Shown: positions 25,955 to 33,491 of the stretch, in pieces
Position numbering within the stretch: the first letter of the stretch is position 1
How the letters are laid out: each line of letters begins with the position of its first letter
Origin: Hypericibacter sp049323455
Lineage (GTDB): Bacteria; Pseudomonadota; Alphaproteobacteria; Dongiales; Dongiaceae
Reading direction: 5' to 3'
NCBI GenBank assembly: GCA_049323455.1
Contig: JBMONF010000034.1
Location: forward strand, 62,001 to 126,000
Length of the DNA stretch: 64,000 nt
The notes under the pieces: generated by a model
The model's database searches: none
The model's input: the letters and a program-made list of their open reading frames with translations, nothing else
What the model was told of the DNA's origin: nothing
Made by a program: the position numbers and the translations under genes

Positions 25955-26380
25955 ATGGCCACGCCATTGCCGCCCGAGCTTTCGATCGGGCTCCCGAAAC
26001 TTTGCTACATCATCGTCAAGGCTCGGGAATTTGATGCCAAGGTCGAGCCCGTGGAACCCGAACCGGGCTCGAACCCGGCCGACGACGCAGAGCGCGAGGT
26101 TCTCGAGGACTACGCCGACGACCCCACCTACCAGGAACTCGTCGACGCCATCGAAAGCCTCAATGACGACGAACGCGCGGAGCTCATCGCTCTGACTTGG
26201 CTCGGCCGCGGCGACTATGTAGCCGAGGAGTGGGAAAAAGCCCTCGCCGACGCGCAGGACGCTCTTAACGAACGGGTTGCGTCCTACCTCGTGGGCACGC
26301 CGAATCTGGGGGACGAATTGGAAGAAGGCTTGACCAGCCTTGGCCTCTCCTGCGCCGACGTCGAAATGAGCCATCTCTGA
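25955..26380 (+). CDS. DUF3775 family protein
   Basis: A 141-residue acidic cytosolic protein of a family mainly seen in Alphaproteobacteria. The pattern LSIGLPKLCYIIVKAREFDAKVEPVEPEPGSNPADD, then LEDYADDPTYQELVDAIESLNDDERAELIALTWLGRGDY, and a C-terminal GDELEEGLTSLGLSCADVE are typical of DUF3775. ATG 25955 follows AAAGGA; translation further upstream is not protein-like. Function is unknown. It sits between ChaB and a hydrolase with spacing that allows separate transcription. Confidence 0.85.
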   Translation: MATPLPPELSIGLPKLCYIIVKAREFDAKVEPVEPEPGSNPADDAEREVLEDYADDPTYQELVDAIESLNDDERAELIALTWLGRGDYVAEEWEKALADAQDALNERVASYLVGTPNLGDELEEGLTSLGLSCADVEMSHL

Positions 26381-26434
26381 TCGCGAGCAAGGTTCCGCGA
26401 GCCGGCCGCAGCTTGGAAAAGGAGGCTGTGTACC

Positions 26435-27115
26435 ATGAGCCCGGATCGATCGGCATCGAACCCGACAGGTGAGCGCTCCTGGACTATCACGATCCCGCCC
26501 TTCCCCCTCGAGGGCGAGCTTATCCTGCCGTCCGGTGCGCGGAGCATTGTGCTGTTTGCCCATGGCAGCGGCAGTAGCCGGCTCAGTCCTCGCAACCGCC
26601 ACGTCGCAGCCGGGCTCAGGCGCGCCGGGCTCGGAACGCTGCTGTTCGATCTCCTGACGCCCGACGAAGGCGAGGATCGCCGCCTGGTCTTCGATATCGA
26701 GCTGCTGGCAGATCGCCTCCTGGCGGCAACGCGCTGGCTGCGGACCCAGGAGCTGACCCGCGATCTTGCCGTGGGCTATTTCGGCGCCAGCACGGGCGCG
26801 GCTGCTGCCCTGATCGCGGCAGCAAGAAGCACGGAGTCCATTGGCGCCGTGGTATCCCGCGGCGGACGTCCCGACCTCGCCATGCCGGCCCTCGATCGTG
26901 TCGGGGCACCGACGCTGCTCATTGTCGGCGCTCTCGACCACCAGGTGCTGACGCTCAATCGTCAGGCGCTGGCTGCGCTCCGCTGCGAGAAGAAACTTGC
27001 CATCGTGCCCGGCGCGACGCACCTGTTCGAGGAGCCAGGAACGCTCGATCAGGTTATCGACTTGGCCAGCAGGTGGTTTGCCACACATCTGCCCGGCCGC
27101 GCGGCGGAGGCGTAA
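26435..27115 (+). CDS. Alpha/beta hydrolase (dienelactone-hydrolase-like)
   Basis: A 226-residue cytosolic alpha/beta hydrolase. The oxyanion-hole segment is IVLFAHGSGSS, the nucleophile elbow is GYFGASTGAAAAL (Ser in G-A-S-T-G), the acid is in VGALDHQVL, and the His in GATHLFEEPGTLDQV. It resembles the stand-alone version of the domain often fused to phosphoribosyltransferases and annotated as dienelactone hydrolase. The substrate is unknown. ATG 26435 follows a strong AAGGAGG. No neighbouring gene suggests its pathway. Confidence 0.85.
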   Translation: MSPDRSASNPTGERSWTITIPPFPLEGELILPSGARSIVLFAHGSGSSRLSPRNRHVAAGLRRAGLGTLLFDLLTPDEGEDRRLVFDIELLADRLLAATRWLRTQELTRDLAVGYFGASTGAAAALIAAARSTESIGAVVSRGGRPDLAMPALDRVGAPTLLIVGALDHQVLTLNRQALAALRCEKKLAIVPGATHLFEEPGTLDQVIDLASRWFATHLPGRAAEA

Positions 27116-27577
27116 AGCCGGCTCGCTCGCCTCGCGATCCTGAAAAACTTCCGCGTCGGCCGAACGGAAGCCGAGCATGAGCATTGCCCCCGGCTTCGCG
27201 GCGAAGTCGCTGGCGGGCTCGCGGGTTCTTCCTCGTCTCCTCCCCACAGATCGAGTCGGGCCGAAAACGGCGGCGTCTCGCTCCTGCTCGATTGGAGTAG
27301 GACCTACACCCATTGGCTTATGGCCTGTCTCCAGCAACCCGGCCTGAAGCGCCGGCGCTACGGCTTTACAACAAGGGATTGTCGGAGTCCGACAACAAAC
27401 CCGTCGCATTTGTCGGATAGGCATATTAGTCTTATTTCAGTAACATCTCGCCAGCGTGGCCCATTAGCGGCAGATGAATCAAGACGCTCCCGTCAAAATC
27501 TCGTCAATGCAGGGCATTGCGCTGCCCTGCGGATATGGCGAAGGTATCGCGCGGCCGTGGAAGGAGATGATCCGCCG
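27116..27577. other. Gene-free region with operator-like palindrome
   Basis: These 462 bases precede a small hypothetical gene. The notable content is a palindrome with an extra half-site at 27379-27417. The DNA just after it is locally AT-rich (cggataggcatattagtct), as expected for a promoter. No other feature is seen. Confidence 0.5.
27379..27417 (+). promoter_or_regulatory. Operator-like inverted repeat with a third half-site
   Basis: TTGTCGGA-G-TCCGACAA (27379-27395) is a perfect 8+8 inverted repeat with one central base. The same half-site, TTGTCGGA, recurs at 27410-27417, 31 bases (about three helical turns) from the first. A promoter-like AT-rich stretch follows. The cognate regulator is unknown. 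Confidence 0.5.
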
Positions 27578-27829
27578 ATGGCGATGACAATCGTCCACGA
27601 GGGGCAAACTTTTGATCCCGATGCCATCACGAAAATCGAGATACGGCCCAGCAAGGACGTGCAGATCGGCGTCTTCATCTTCTTGCAGGGTGAAACCGCA
27701 CCACGGTTTTTCACGTTCCCGGACAAGGCTGCAGCCATTGCGTTCTGTCAGAAGATCTGGTCTCTGCGCAGCACCGAATCCCCGCTCGATGATCTGACCC
27801 AGGACTTGACCGCCGACAAGCGCTTCTGA
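27578..27829 (+). CDS. Small hypothetical protein, 83 residues
   Basis: A short protein with no family I recognise: MAMTIVHEGQTFDPDAITKI, then KDVQIGVFIFLQGETAPRFFTFPDKAAAIAFCQKIW and a charged tail. The pattern of alternating hydrophobics suggests a small beta-rich domain with a helix (DKAAAIAFCQKI). A GGAAGGAG lies 11 bases before ATG 27578; a second ATG at 27584 is closer to typical MTIVHEG starts. The palindromic site 180-200 bases upstream may regulate it. It converges with the Crp/Fnr gene. Function unknown. Confidence 0.6.
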   Translation: MAMTIVHEGQTFDPDAITKIEIRPSKDVQIGVFIFLQGETAPRFFTFPDKAAAIAFCQKIWSLRSTESPLDDLTQDLTADKRF

Positions 27830-28129
27830 GTGATTTGGCGCGCCGCGCGGATCGCGCAGGGTCTTCTCGTCGTCCCTGCCCTTCCCGCGCGCTGCATGGA
27901 TCACAAGCTTTGCAGACGGACCGCTTCGGCCGAGCTGCATGCATCGGCGGGCCGGTCCGATCCATCGCCGCAGCGCAAAGATAACCCCTCGGTGGAGCGC
28001 ATCGCTCCGCCGCTTCACACAGCATAGCCGCAAAGCAGGTTGAGTTCCCTGCGTCACCCGGCGCCCGCGTTCCGTCCTCTCGGACGGATGACCGCCGCGA
28101 CGCTCGCGAATTCGTGTGGGAGTTCCGCG
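27830..28129. other. Convergent intergenic region, nothing recognised
   Basis: These 300 bases lie between the ends of two convergent genes. I see no clear hairpin, repeat or coding frame. Confidence 0.4.
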
Positions 28130-28966
28130 CTAAGGTTCAACAGCATCCAGGGGCGGAATTTCGGCGAGGCGCCGCAGCCCCTCGAAATCCATGATCCACA
28201 ACGTTCTGTTCCGCAACATGACCAAGCCGCGCTCACGCAGCTGGCGAAGGATGCGATTGACGTAAACGGGGGTCATCCCCAATGCATCCGCGATCAATTC
28301 CTGTGTCAACGGCAGTTCGAGCATGTCTTCGCGATTGGCCGGATGATCCTGCCGCATCCGAAGATAGATCTGCAGCAGGAAGTGCGCGACCCGCTCCGTG
28401 GCGGGTCGCCCGCCGACATTGGTCAGATGGTCTTGCGCTTCCATCAGGTCGTGCGCGACCAGCCAGACGACACGATGGGCAACCGCAGGATATTTCTCGA
28501 GGAGATCGGGAAACGCCTTGCGCGGGAACACGCAAACGGAAACGTCCGTGATGCACTCCGCACCGTGCGCCATCGGCTCTTCCAGGCTCGGCTGGTAGCC
28601 GATGAACGCTCCCGGCAGAACGACCTGGAGAACCTGCCGCGTTCCGTCTTCGAGGATCCGGTAGAGCGCGATCCAGCCGTCGAGCAAATTGTAGAGCTCG
28701 GCCGGCTTGTCGCCGGGTCGGTATAAATGGCTATGTGTCGGAAGAATACGGTCGCCCAGCTTGAACGCTTGTAAGACATCCAGGCCATCCGCAAGCGCAC
28801 GACACACGGTCGCTTCTCGGATCGGGCAGCTCTGGCAATCCCTCGGGATCGCCGGCGGTTCGTTGCGACGCCTCAACATCGGTCCCTGCTCGCCATCGAA
28901 CTGGAACTCGAACAGCCTTCCGTCCCCCGCTAGACGGACGCCGCTGGCCATCTTTTTGCGCGCCAC
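28130..28966 (-). CDS. Crp/Fnr-family regulator with FNR-like cysteines
   Basis: A 278-residue transcription factor with an N-terminal extension, a cyclic-nucleotide-type beta-barrel (about 70-160), a dimer helix and a C-terminal winged helix (LTQELIADALGMTPVYVNRILRQLRERG). Four Cys are arranged as in oxygen-sensing FNR: C44-x2-C47-x7-C55 plus C138, so a 4Fe-4S cluster is plausible. The recognition helix differs: at the FNR E-xx-S-R positions it has Val, Asn and Arg, so its DNA site should not be the TTGAT box. GTG 28966 or ATG 28951 may be the start. Its targets are unknown. It is divergent from the NitT/TauT-like gene. Confidence 0.85.
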   Translation of the reverse strand: MARKKMASGVRLAGDGRLFEFQFDGEQGPMLRRRNEPPAIPRDCQSCPIREATVCRALADGLDVLQAFKLGDRILPTHSHLYRPGDKPAELYNLLDGWIALYRILEDGTRQVLQVVLPGAFIGYQPSLEEPMAHGAECITDVSVCVFPRKAFPDLLEKYPAVAHRVVWLVAHDLMEAQDHLTNVGGRPATERVAHFLLQIYLRMRQDHPANREDMLELPLTQELIADALGMTPVYVNRILRQLRERGLVMLRNRTLWIMDFEGLRRLAEIPPLDAVEP

Positions 28967-29318
28967 CCCTGGGCCATGCTGGGTTTCAACGCGCTCCCAT
29001 CGAAGCTTCCCTGCGATTGAAGGTCGGAAATACAGTTCCGCCTTAATTTCCCCTCCGCCCTGATCCTAGAGAAATATTGTGGAGGTACTTTGAAAAATAT
29101 AATGCCTTAAAATTTTCTATATTGCAAGAAAACAAACCTCCGAGTTCAACCCGCTGATTTCCTCCCGAAGCCGGCATAGAAATCCGTGCCGGCCTTCGCA
29201 TAGGATCATATGCTGGCTGCCTCGATCGGGCTGTGATAAATTTCATAAACAATTACAGAGAGATGTACAGTGCCCGTGCGGTCCGCGCGGCGTGACGGAT
29301 CCCGACAGGGAGGCGGAA
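28967..29318. other. Divergent promoter region with an AT-rich island
   Basis: These 352 bases separate the Crp/Fnr gene from the binding-protein gene. Bases about 29060-29140 are strikingly AT-rich against the GC-rich background. That segment contains AATATA...TATATT and is bracketed by ggaggt (29081) and acctcc (29136). A Crp-like dyad, TGTGATAAATTTCATA (29232-29247), sits about 70 bases before the SBP start codon. It is a weak match. Confidence 0.5.
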
Positions 29319-30317
29319 ATGCGGCTGTTTCGAATTTTTCGAATTGTTGCGCTTGCACTCGGGCTTTTCGGATTCCTTCCCTTCCGCGCCGACGCTCAGA
29401 ATGTCGTTCTCGCCAGGCTGACATTCAGCAGCGGCTGGGATGCCCTGCCGGCGATTGTCGGGATCGAGCGCGGTTTCTTCGCCCAGGAAGGCATCGTCGT
29501 CAGCGGGCTCGCGGTGACCTCACCGGTGGCCGTCATCGAATCGCTGGCCGTCGGCACCACCGACTTCGCCCTCGTCCCGCAGCGCGTCATGCTGGTCATG
29601 GCGGCCGCCAAAGCGCCGGTCAAGGTGGTCGGCCTCAGCGGTTGGGGTACCGAGATGGAGCTCGTCGCCCCGCCCGATACGAAAATCGAGACGGTCGCCG
29701 ACCTGAAGGGTAAGACGGTGGCGGTTCTGCAGGGCTCGGAAGCGCTGCCCGTTCTCATCAGGCTGCTCAATCAGGCGAAGCTGAAGCCGACGGATTTGAA
29801 GATCGTCAACATGCCGGCCGATGCGCTGCTGAAGGCCTTGCCCGACAAGAAGGCCGACGCGGTCTTCGAAACCCGTCACTTCACCGATCCGATCGTGCAG
29901 AAGAAGGAGGGCGTGGTGATCGTGGATCCCGCCACCGTCACCAAGACCATCGGCTCGATCGACGGCATTCCGCTGGTTGCCCGCAGCGAGACGATCGCCA
30001 AGGAACCGACGACGGTACAGCACTTCCTCAACGCATGGGTGAAGTCGCTGAAGTACATTCAGCAGGATCAGGTCGATGCCAGCCGGATTCTCCAGATCTT
30101 TTTCCATCGGCAGGGCGTGGCCGTAACGGCGCCGATGGCGCAGGAATGGGTGAAGATGACCAAATACGACCAGTATGACTGGTCGAAGGCGGCCGTGACC
30201 GACGCCGAATACAACGGTTGGGCGCTCAACGCCGGCGGCGTGCTGAAGGTCGCGCCGAAGCTGGACGGCTATATCGACAACAGCTTCGTCGACAAGGCGG
30301 TAAAGGCGCTGCAATAG
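29319..30317 (+). CDS. NitT/TauT-family ABC transporter substrate-binding protein (orphan)
   Basis: A 332-residue periplasmic binding protein with a signal peptide (MRLFRIFRIVALALGLFGF..., cleavage near RADAQ). The fold pattern is of the nitrate/sulfonate/bicarbonate (SsuA/TauA/ThiY-like) class: LTFSSGWDALPAIVGIERGFFAQEGIVV, AVIESLAVGTTDFALVPQ, VADLKGKTVAVLQGSEALPVL and KKADAVFETRHF. The ligand cannot be deduced. No permease or ATPase gene lies next to it, so it is an orphan component. ATG 29319 follows GGGAGG. It may be regulated by the divergent Crp/Fnr protein. Confidence 0.85.
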   Translation: MRLFRIFRIVALALGLFGFLPFRADAQNVVLARLTFSSGWDALPAIVGIERGFFAQEGIVVSGLAVTSPVAVIESLAVGTTDFALVPQRVMLVMAAAKAPVKVVGLSGWGTEMELVAPPDTKIETVADLKGKTVAVLQGSEALPVLIRLLNQAKLKPTDLKIVNMPADALLKALPDKKADAVFETRHFTDPIVQKKEGVVIVDPATVTKTIGSIDGIPLVARSETIAKEPTTVQHFLNAWVKSLKYIQQDQVDASRILQIFFHRQGVAVTAPMAQEWVKMTKYDQYDWSKAAVTDAEYNGWALNAGGVLKVAPKLDGYIDNSFVDKAVKALQ

Positions 30318-30360
30318 CTTGCCTCACGCCCTCCGGTCTTTAGTGCGACGCCCTAGAGCA

Positions 30361-30590
30361 GATTTCGTTTGGTTGGAATCATAACCCCCGTCGTTCTCGC
30401 GAAAGCGGGAACGACGAGGGAGGCGCGATTCAGACCGAACGAAATTGGCTCTAAAGCAATTTCGGTTTGACCTGAAACATTCCCCTCACCCAGCTTCGGG
30501 TAGGGCTCGGCATTCCGCCTCGCCGACCCTTCGCAACCCTCTCCCCCAACGCGTTGGGGGGGAGGGAAGGGTGAGGGGGCGGCTCCGCTC
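30361..30590. repeat. Extragenic palindromic repeat cluster
   Basis: The gap between two convergent genes is filled with repeat-like sequence. One hairpin pairs CGTCGTTC (30389-30396) with GAACGACG (30409-30416) around a CGCGAAAGCG core, the widespread 'cattcccgcgaaagcgggaa' type. A second part has the cctcaccc...gcttcggg stretch and a CCCCCAACGCGTTGGGGG palindrome (about 30544-30561) followed by ggtgaggggg. These are common non-coding repeats in GC-rich Alphaproteobacteria and may also end transcription from both sides. Confidence 0.6.
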
Positions 30591-30604
30591 AACATGAAAA
30601 CGCC

Positions 30605-32047
30605 CTAGAACAGCTCCGAGACCGACGAAAATGTGATCGGCAAGGCGATGGTAAAGGCGAAGTCCGGTGATTCGCTGGTGAGGCCCGCCGAGGCGTTGAA
30701 GGTCAGTGTCGTATTGCCGCCGACGCCGACGGCAGTGCCGAGGATGAGGCGTGCGTCATTGGTGCTGGTTCCGGTGACCGCGTCGCCGTCCACCGTCGTG
30801 ATGCTGGTGATCTGATCGTCGAAGGAGAGATTGATCGACACCAGCTCGCTGAGCGACACGTTGACGCCGCCGAAGAACTCGAACACGTCGCCCGGATCGA
30901 CATCGCCGACATTGTAACTGCGCGGCAGGTTGACCGTGATGTTGCCGCCGGAGAAGAAGACCACCGGATCGACTCGCCACACGAACGTTGCGCCAACGCC
31001 GACGCCATAGAAGCCGCTGCCGGTCGGCGCCTCCTTCAATACGGTGCGGTTCGTGCCGACACTCTCCGTGTCGATGTCGAAAGCGCTCTTGCCGGTGGGC
31101 AATCGAACCTTCGACCGCAAGATGACGTCGGGGAGCGCGCCGCCGCTGCCGATGATCGGCTGGTAGGAGCTGGAGAACTCGACATCGCCAATCCCGTAGC
31201 CGTCGTGGGTGACCTCGATCTGGTCGGCGGTGCCTTTCCCGAAGAGCGTGCTGTCCTGGCGATAAACGAACGGCACGCGCGCTTCCACCTGAATGCGGTC
31301 GGTCAGGCCGTAGCGCGCCGTCGCCGCAGCGGTCACGATGTCGCGATTGAGCTCGTCGACGCTGATATTGCCGATGACGATGGCATCGAAGATCGTGAAG
31401 CCGCTGATCGAAACCTGATTGCTCGATATGTGCGTGTATTCGAGGCTCGGCTCGAGTTGCAGCGTCCCTTCCGGTAGCAAGACGCCGCCGCGCTCGAGCA
31501 GCAGCTGCTCGGTCGGCTTCTCGGAGGCGGGTCTCTCTTCCTCCTGCGCCGAGGGCTGTCCGGGCTGAGCCGGCTGGCCCTCGCCCGTTTCCGGCGGAAC
31601 CGGCACGATTTCCTGCACGCGATTATGTAAGAAGCCGTCGTCGCCGAGCTCCGGCATCGACATAGTCGCCGGCAGAATGGCGGGGATTTCGCGCTGGCGG
31701 GCCAATTCCTCGAGCTGCTTCTGCTGCTCTTGAAGCTGGCGCTGCTGCTGGGCCAGAAGGCGCGCCTGCTCTTCGAGCTTGCGCGCCTGTTCCTCGATCA
31801 TCTTCTGCTGCTGGCGCAGCGTGGCAGCGATATCCTCGTTGGAGGCGGCGGTTGCCAATTGTTGCGCTGCAGCGACACCATCAAGGGCAAGGCATGCCAG
31901 AAGCGAGGTCGTCGCCATCAATCCCGCCGACCGCACCCTTCGCGATCGGCGCCCTCTCGCCGCGGCAGGGTCGTCCTCTTCGCGCATCGACCGCTCCGGA
32001 TCGCGGCGCCCCGGCCATGCACATAGCCGAAAAAAGCGAGCTGCCAT
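30605..32047 (-). CDS. FapF-like outer-membrane protein (coiled coil plus beta-barrel)
   Basis: The last gene of the amyloid locus encodes a protein of up to 480 residues. A basic, hydrophobic signal region (about 31-62, ending GVAAAQQ) precedes a Gln/Glu-rich coiled coil (about 72-119, e.g. QKMIEEQARKLEEQARLLAQ). Next come a Pro/Glu-rich linker and a beta-barrel domain of about 290 residues (from about 185) with alternating hydrophobics and a C-terminal Phe (VSELF). Signal, coiled coil, linker and barrel is the layout of FapF, the trimeric channel that exports Fap amyloid subunits in Pseudomonas. The barrel also resembles phenol-degradation MetA-like transporters. Starts at 32047, 31987 (good GGAG) and 31918 are possible. 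Confidence 0.75.
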   Translation of the reverse strand: MAARFFRLCAWPGRRDPERSMREEDDPAAARGRRSRRVRSAGLMATTSLLACLALDGVAAAQQLATAASNEDIAATLRQQQKMIEEQARKLEEQARLLAQQQRQLQEQQKQLEELARQREIPAILPATMSMPELGDDGFLHNRVQEIVPVPPETGEGQPAQPGQPSAQEEERPASEKPTEQLLLERGGVLLPEGTLQLEPSLEYTHISSNQVSISGFTIFDAIVIGNISVDELNRDIVTAAATARYGLTDRIQVEARVPFVYRQDSTLFGKGTADQIEVTHDGYGIGDVEFSSSYQPIIGSGGALPDVILRSKVRLPTGKSAFDIDTESVGTNRTVLKEAPTGSGFYGVGVGATFVWRVDPVVFFSGGNITVNLPRSYNVGDVDPGDVFEFFGGVNVSLSELVSINLSFDDQITSITTVDGDAVTGTSTNDARLILGTAVGVGGNTTLTFNASAGLTSESPDFAFTIALPITFSSVSELF

Positions 32048-32188
32048 GAGGCCCCCCTGCAGACCGATCCCGGGCCCTTACGAGCGGTGATGCGCGCAAC
32101 CCCCAAACCCCCTCTGCGCGACTCACCCCTGATCTTTTTTTTTATTTTTATCATCGAAAGAGGCAACGGGAAAGAGGTCATGCTCTCT

Positions 32189-32206
32189 CCCGCCCCCGGG
32201 GGCGGG
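32189..32206. repeat. GC palindrome between the accessory gene and the barrel gene
   Basis: CCCGCCCCC pairs with GGGGGCGGG, a perfect 18-base palindrome in the 238-base gap between the 154-residue protein and the FapF-like gene. On the minus strand it is followed by an A-rich run (32128-32150), not a T-run. It may attenuate or process the operon transcript so that the barrel is made at a different level. Confidence 0.4.
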
Positions 32207-32285
32207 ACGTGCCCCCGGCGTCTCCGGCTTGTGGAAAGGTGCCGCTTGTCGGCGGCGAACGGGCCAGGTCCGGGTCCCAGCGCGA

Positions 32286-32750
32286 TCAGTGCCCGAAGGC
32301 CCCGGAGAGAAGGTTTTGGATCGTCGGGATGTCCGCAGTGTTCGCCACGTCGATGAGCGCGATCTGCACGAACAGATTCTGGTTCACGACGTTGAAGCTG
32401 CTATGCTCGAGATTGGCGAGCTGGAACACGCCGGACGCGCCGTTGAAGCTGCCGATCGCCGTCTGGATATTGACCATGCCGTCCTGCACCGTGACCGTTG
32501 GATCGTTCACGCCTGTCGTGACGGGACCGCTGCTCGAGCTCGCGAGCCTGTCGATCGTGCCCGACATGATGACGTTGAACGCGAAGCCGGCAAAGCCGCC
32601 GCGCAGTTCGCCCATCTCCTTGTCGTCGAGCGGCGTCGCCCAGGCCTTGATTTCGGTCAAGGCCGCCAATGCCTTCATCTCGGCGGCACCCGCCGGAGCG
32701 GCTGCCAGGAGCAGTGCGGTACCGAGCAACAATCCTGACTTGCTTAGCAT
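32286..32750 (-). CDS. Small secreted accessory protein of the amyloid locus
   Basis: A 154-residue exported protein with a signal peptide (MLSKSGLLLGTALLLAAAPAGA). The middle has ATPLDDKEMGELRGGFAG: an acidic stretch and E-L-R-G-G (Gly51-Gly52) resembling the double-glycine site cleaved by C39 peptidases. The rest is beta-prone and Asn/Ser/Thr-rich (GSFNGASGVFQLANLEHSSFN, then VVNQNLFVQIALIDV), a distant echo of the amyloid repeats. By position it would correspond to a FapA- or FapE-like minor component, but I cannot assign which. The ATG at 32750 follows GGGGGTGG. It lies between the C39 protease and the barrel gene. Confidence 0.65.
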   Translation of the reverse strand: MLSKSGLLLGTALLLAAAPAGAAEMKALAALTEIKAWATPLDDKEMGELRGGFAGFAFNVIMSGTIDRLASSSSGPVTTGVNDPTVTVQDGMVNIQTAIGSFNGASGVFQLANLEHSSFNVVNQNLFVQIALIDVANTADIPTIQNLLSGAFGH

Positions 32751-32798
32751 TGCCACCCCCATCCTGTTCGAATGTTCGAAATCACCTTCGACGGTTTT

Positions 32799-33491
32799 CT
32801 AGAACTCCGTGGCGCCGCGCGTGATCGGGCGCACATAGTTGTCCAGAAGCGGGAGAATCTCCTGCGCACGCCCGGTCAGCGAGCCTTCGGGCGAGAAGTC
32901 GTTGCGGCCCTCGATCTTGTCGCTGACCATGACCAGGATCACGTTGTCCCATTCCTCGGCGAAACGCTCGAGCGACCGCGAGCGGTTGCCGAATGCCGGG
33001 TCGGCGATGAACACCTGGCCGCGCGAAAGGCCCTTCAGCACGACGAAATGTTTGTAACCGCGGACGGTCGTCAGCGTGATCGCGGGAACCTTGAGCTTGG
33101 CGAGCTTCTCCACGCTGTCGAGGCGGAAGCCACCGACAGCGAAGCCCAGCGCCTCGCCCATGCGCTTCAATTCCAACATCGAGAAGCCGAGCGCGTTGAT
33201 CTTCTTTTTTTCTTCCTCGGTGCTCTTCTCGAAGATCCGCTCGATGATCTCCTTCTCGCTGACGTTCATGCCGTAGTAGTAAGTGAGCAGCGTCGCCAGG
33301 GCGGCGGCGCCGCAGCTCACGTCATAGGCCTGCCGCACCACCTGCTTGAAACGCAGGCTGAAATAGCTGGTGACCGGCACATTGATCGTGGTGCGGCCGG
33401 GGAGCGTGATGACGTCGCCCGCGCCGGCGCCTGTCGCGCCCAGCATCAGCGCCACACAGGCGGCGAGCGTGATGCGAACGGCGCTTCTCAT
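32799..33491 (-). CDS. FapD-like periplasmic C39-family cysteine peptidase
   Basis: A 230-residue protein with a signal peptide (MRSAVRITLAACVALMLGATGAGA) and a C39-like papain fold. The catalytic Cys is in YDVSCGAAALATLLTYY (C60), the His in RGYKHFVVLKG (H148) and the Asp in FIADPAFG (D164), so the triad is complete. There is no membrane or ATPase domain, unlike bacteriocin exporters, but as in FapD of the Pseudomonas Fap system. It probably processes amyloid subunits or a partner in the periplasm. Its ATG overlaps the stop of the upstream subunit gene (ATGA), so the two are translationally coupled. Confidence 0.85.
   Translation of the reverse strand: MRSAVRITLAACVALMLGATGAGAGDVITLPGRTTINVPVTSYFSLRFKQVVRQAYDVSCGAAALATLLTYYYGMNVSEKEIIERIFEKSTEEEKKKINALGFSMLELKRMGEALGFAVGGFRLDSVEKLAKLKVPAITLTTVRGYKHFVVLKGLSRGQVFIADPAFGNRSRSLERFAEEWDNVILVMVSDKIEGRNDFSPEGSLTGRAQEILPLLDNYVRPITRGATEF

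Noticed and set aside
29043..29252. Short minus-strand open frame across the AT-rich region
   Set aside because: Composition is not gene-like, no RBS or family pattern, and it overlaps the divergent promoter region.
32128..32150. T-rich run near the start of the FapF-like gene as a terminator
   Set aside because: It is a T-run on the plus strand, where no gene ends nearby, and no stem directly precedes it on that strand.
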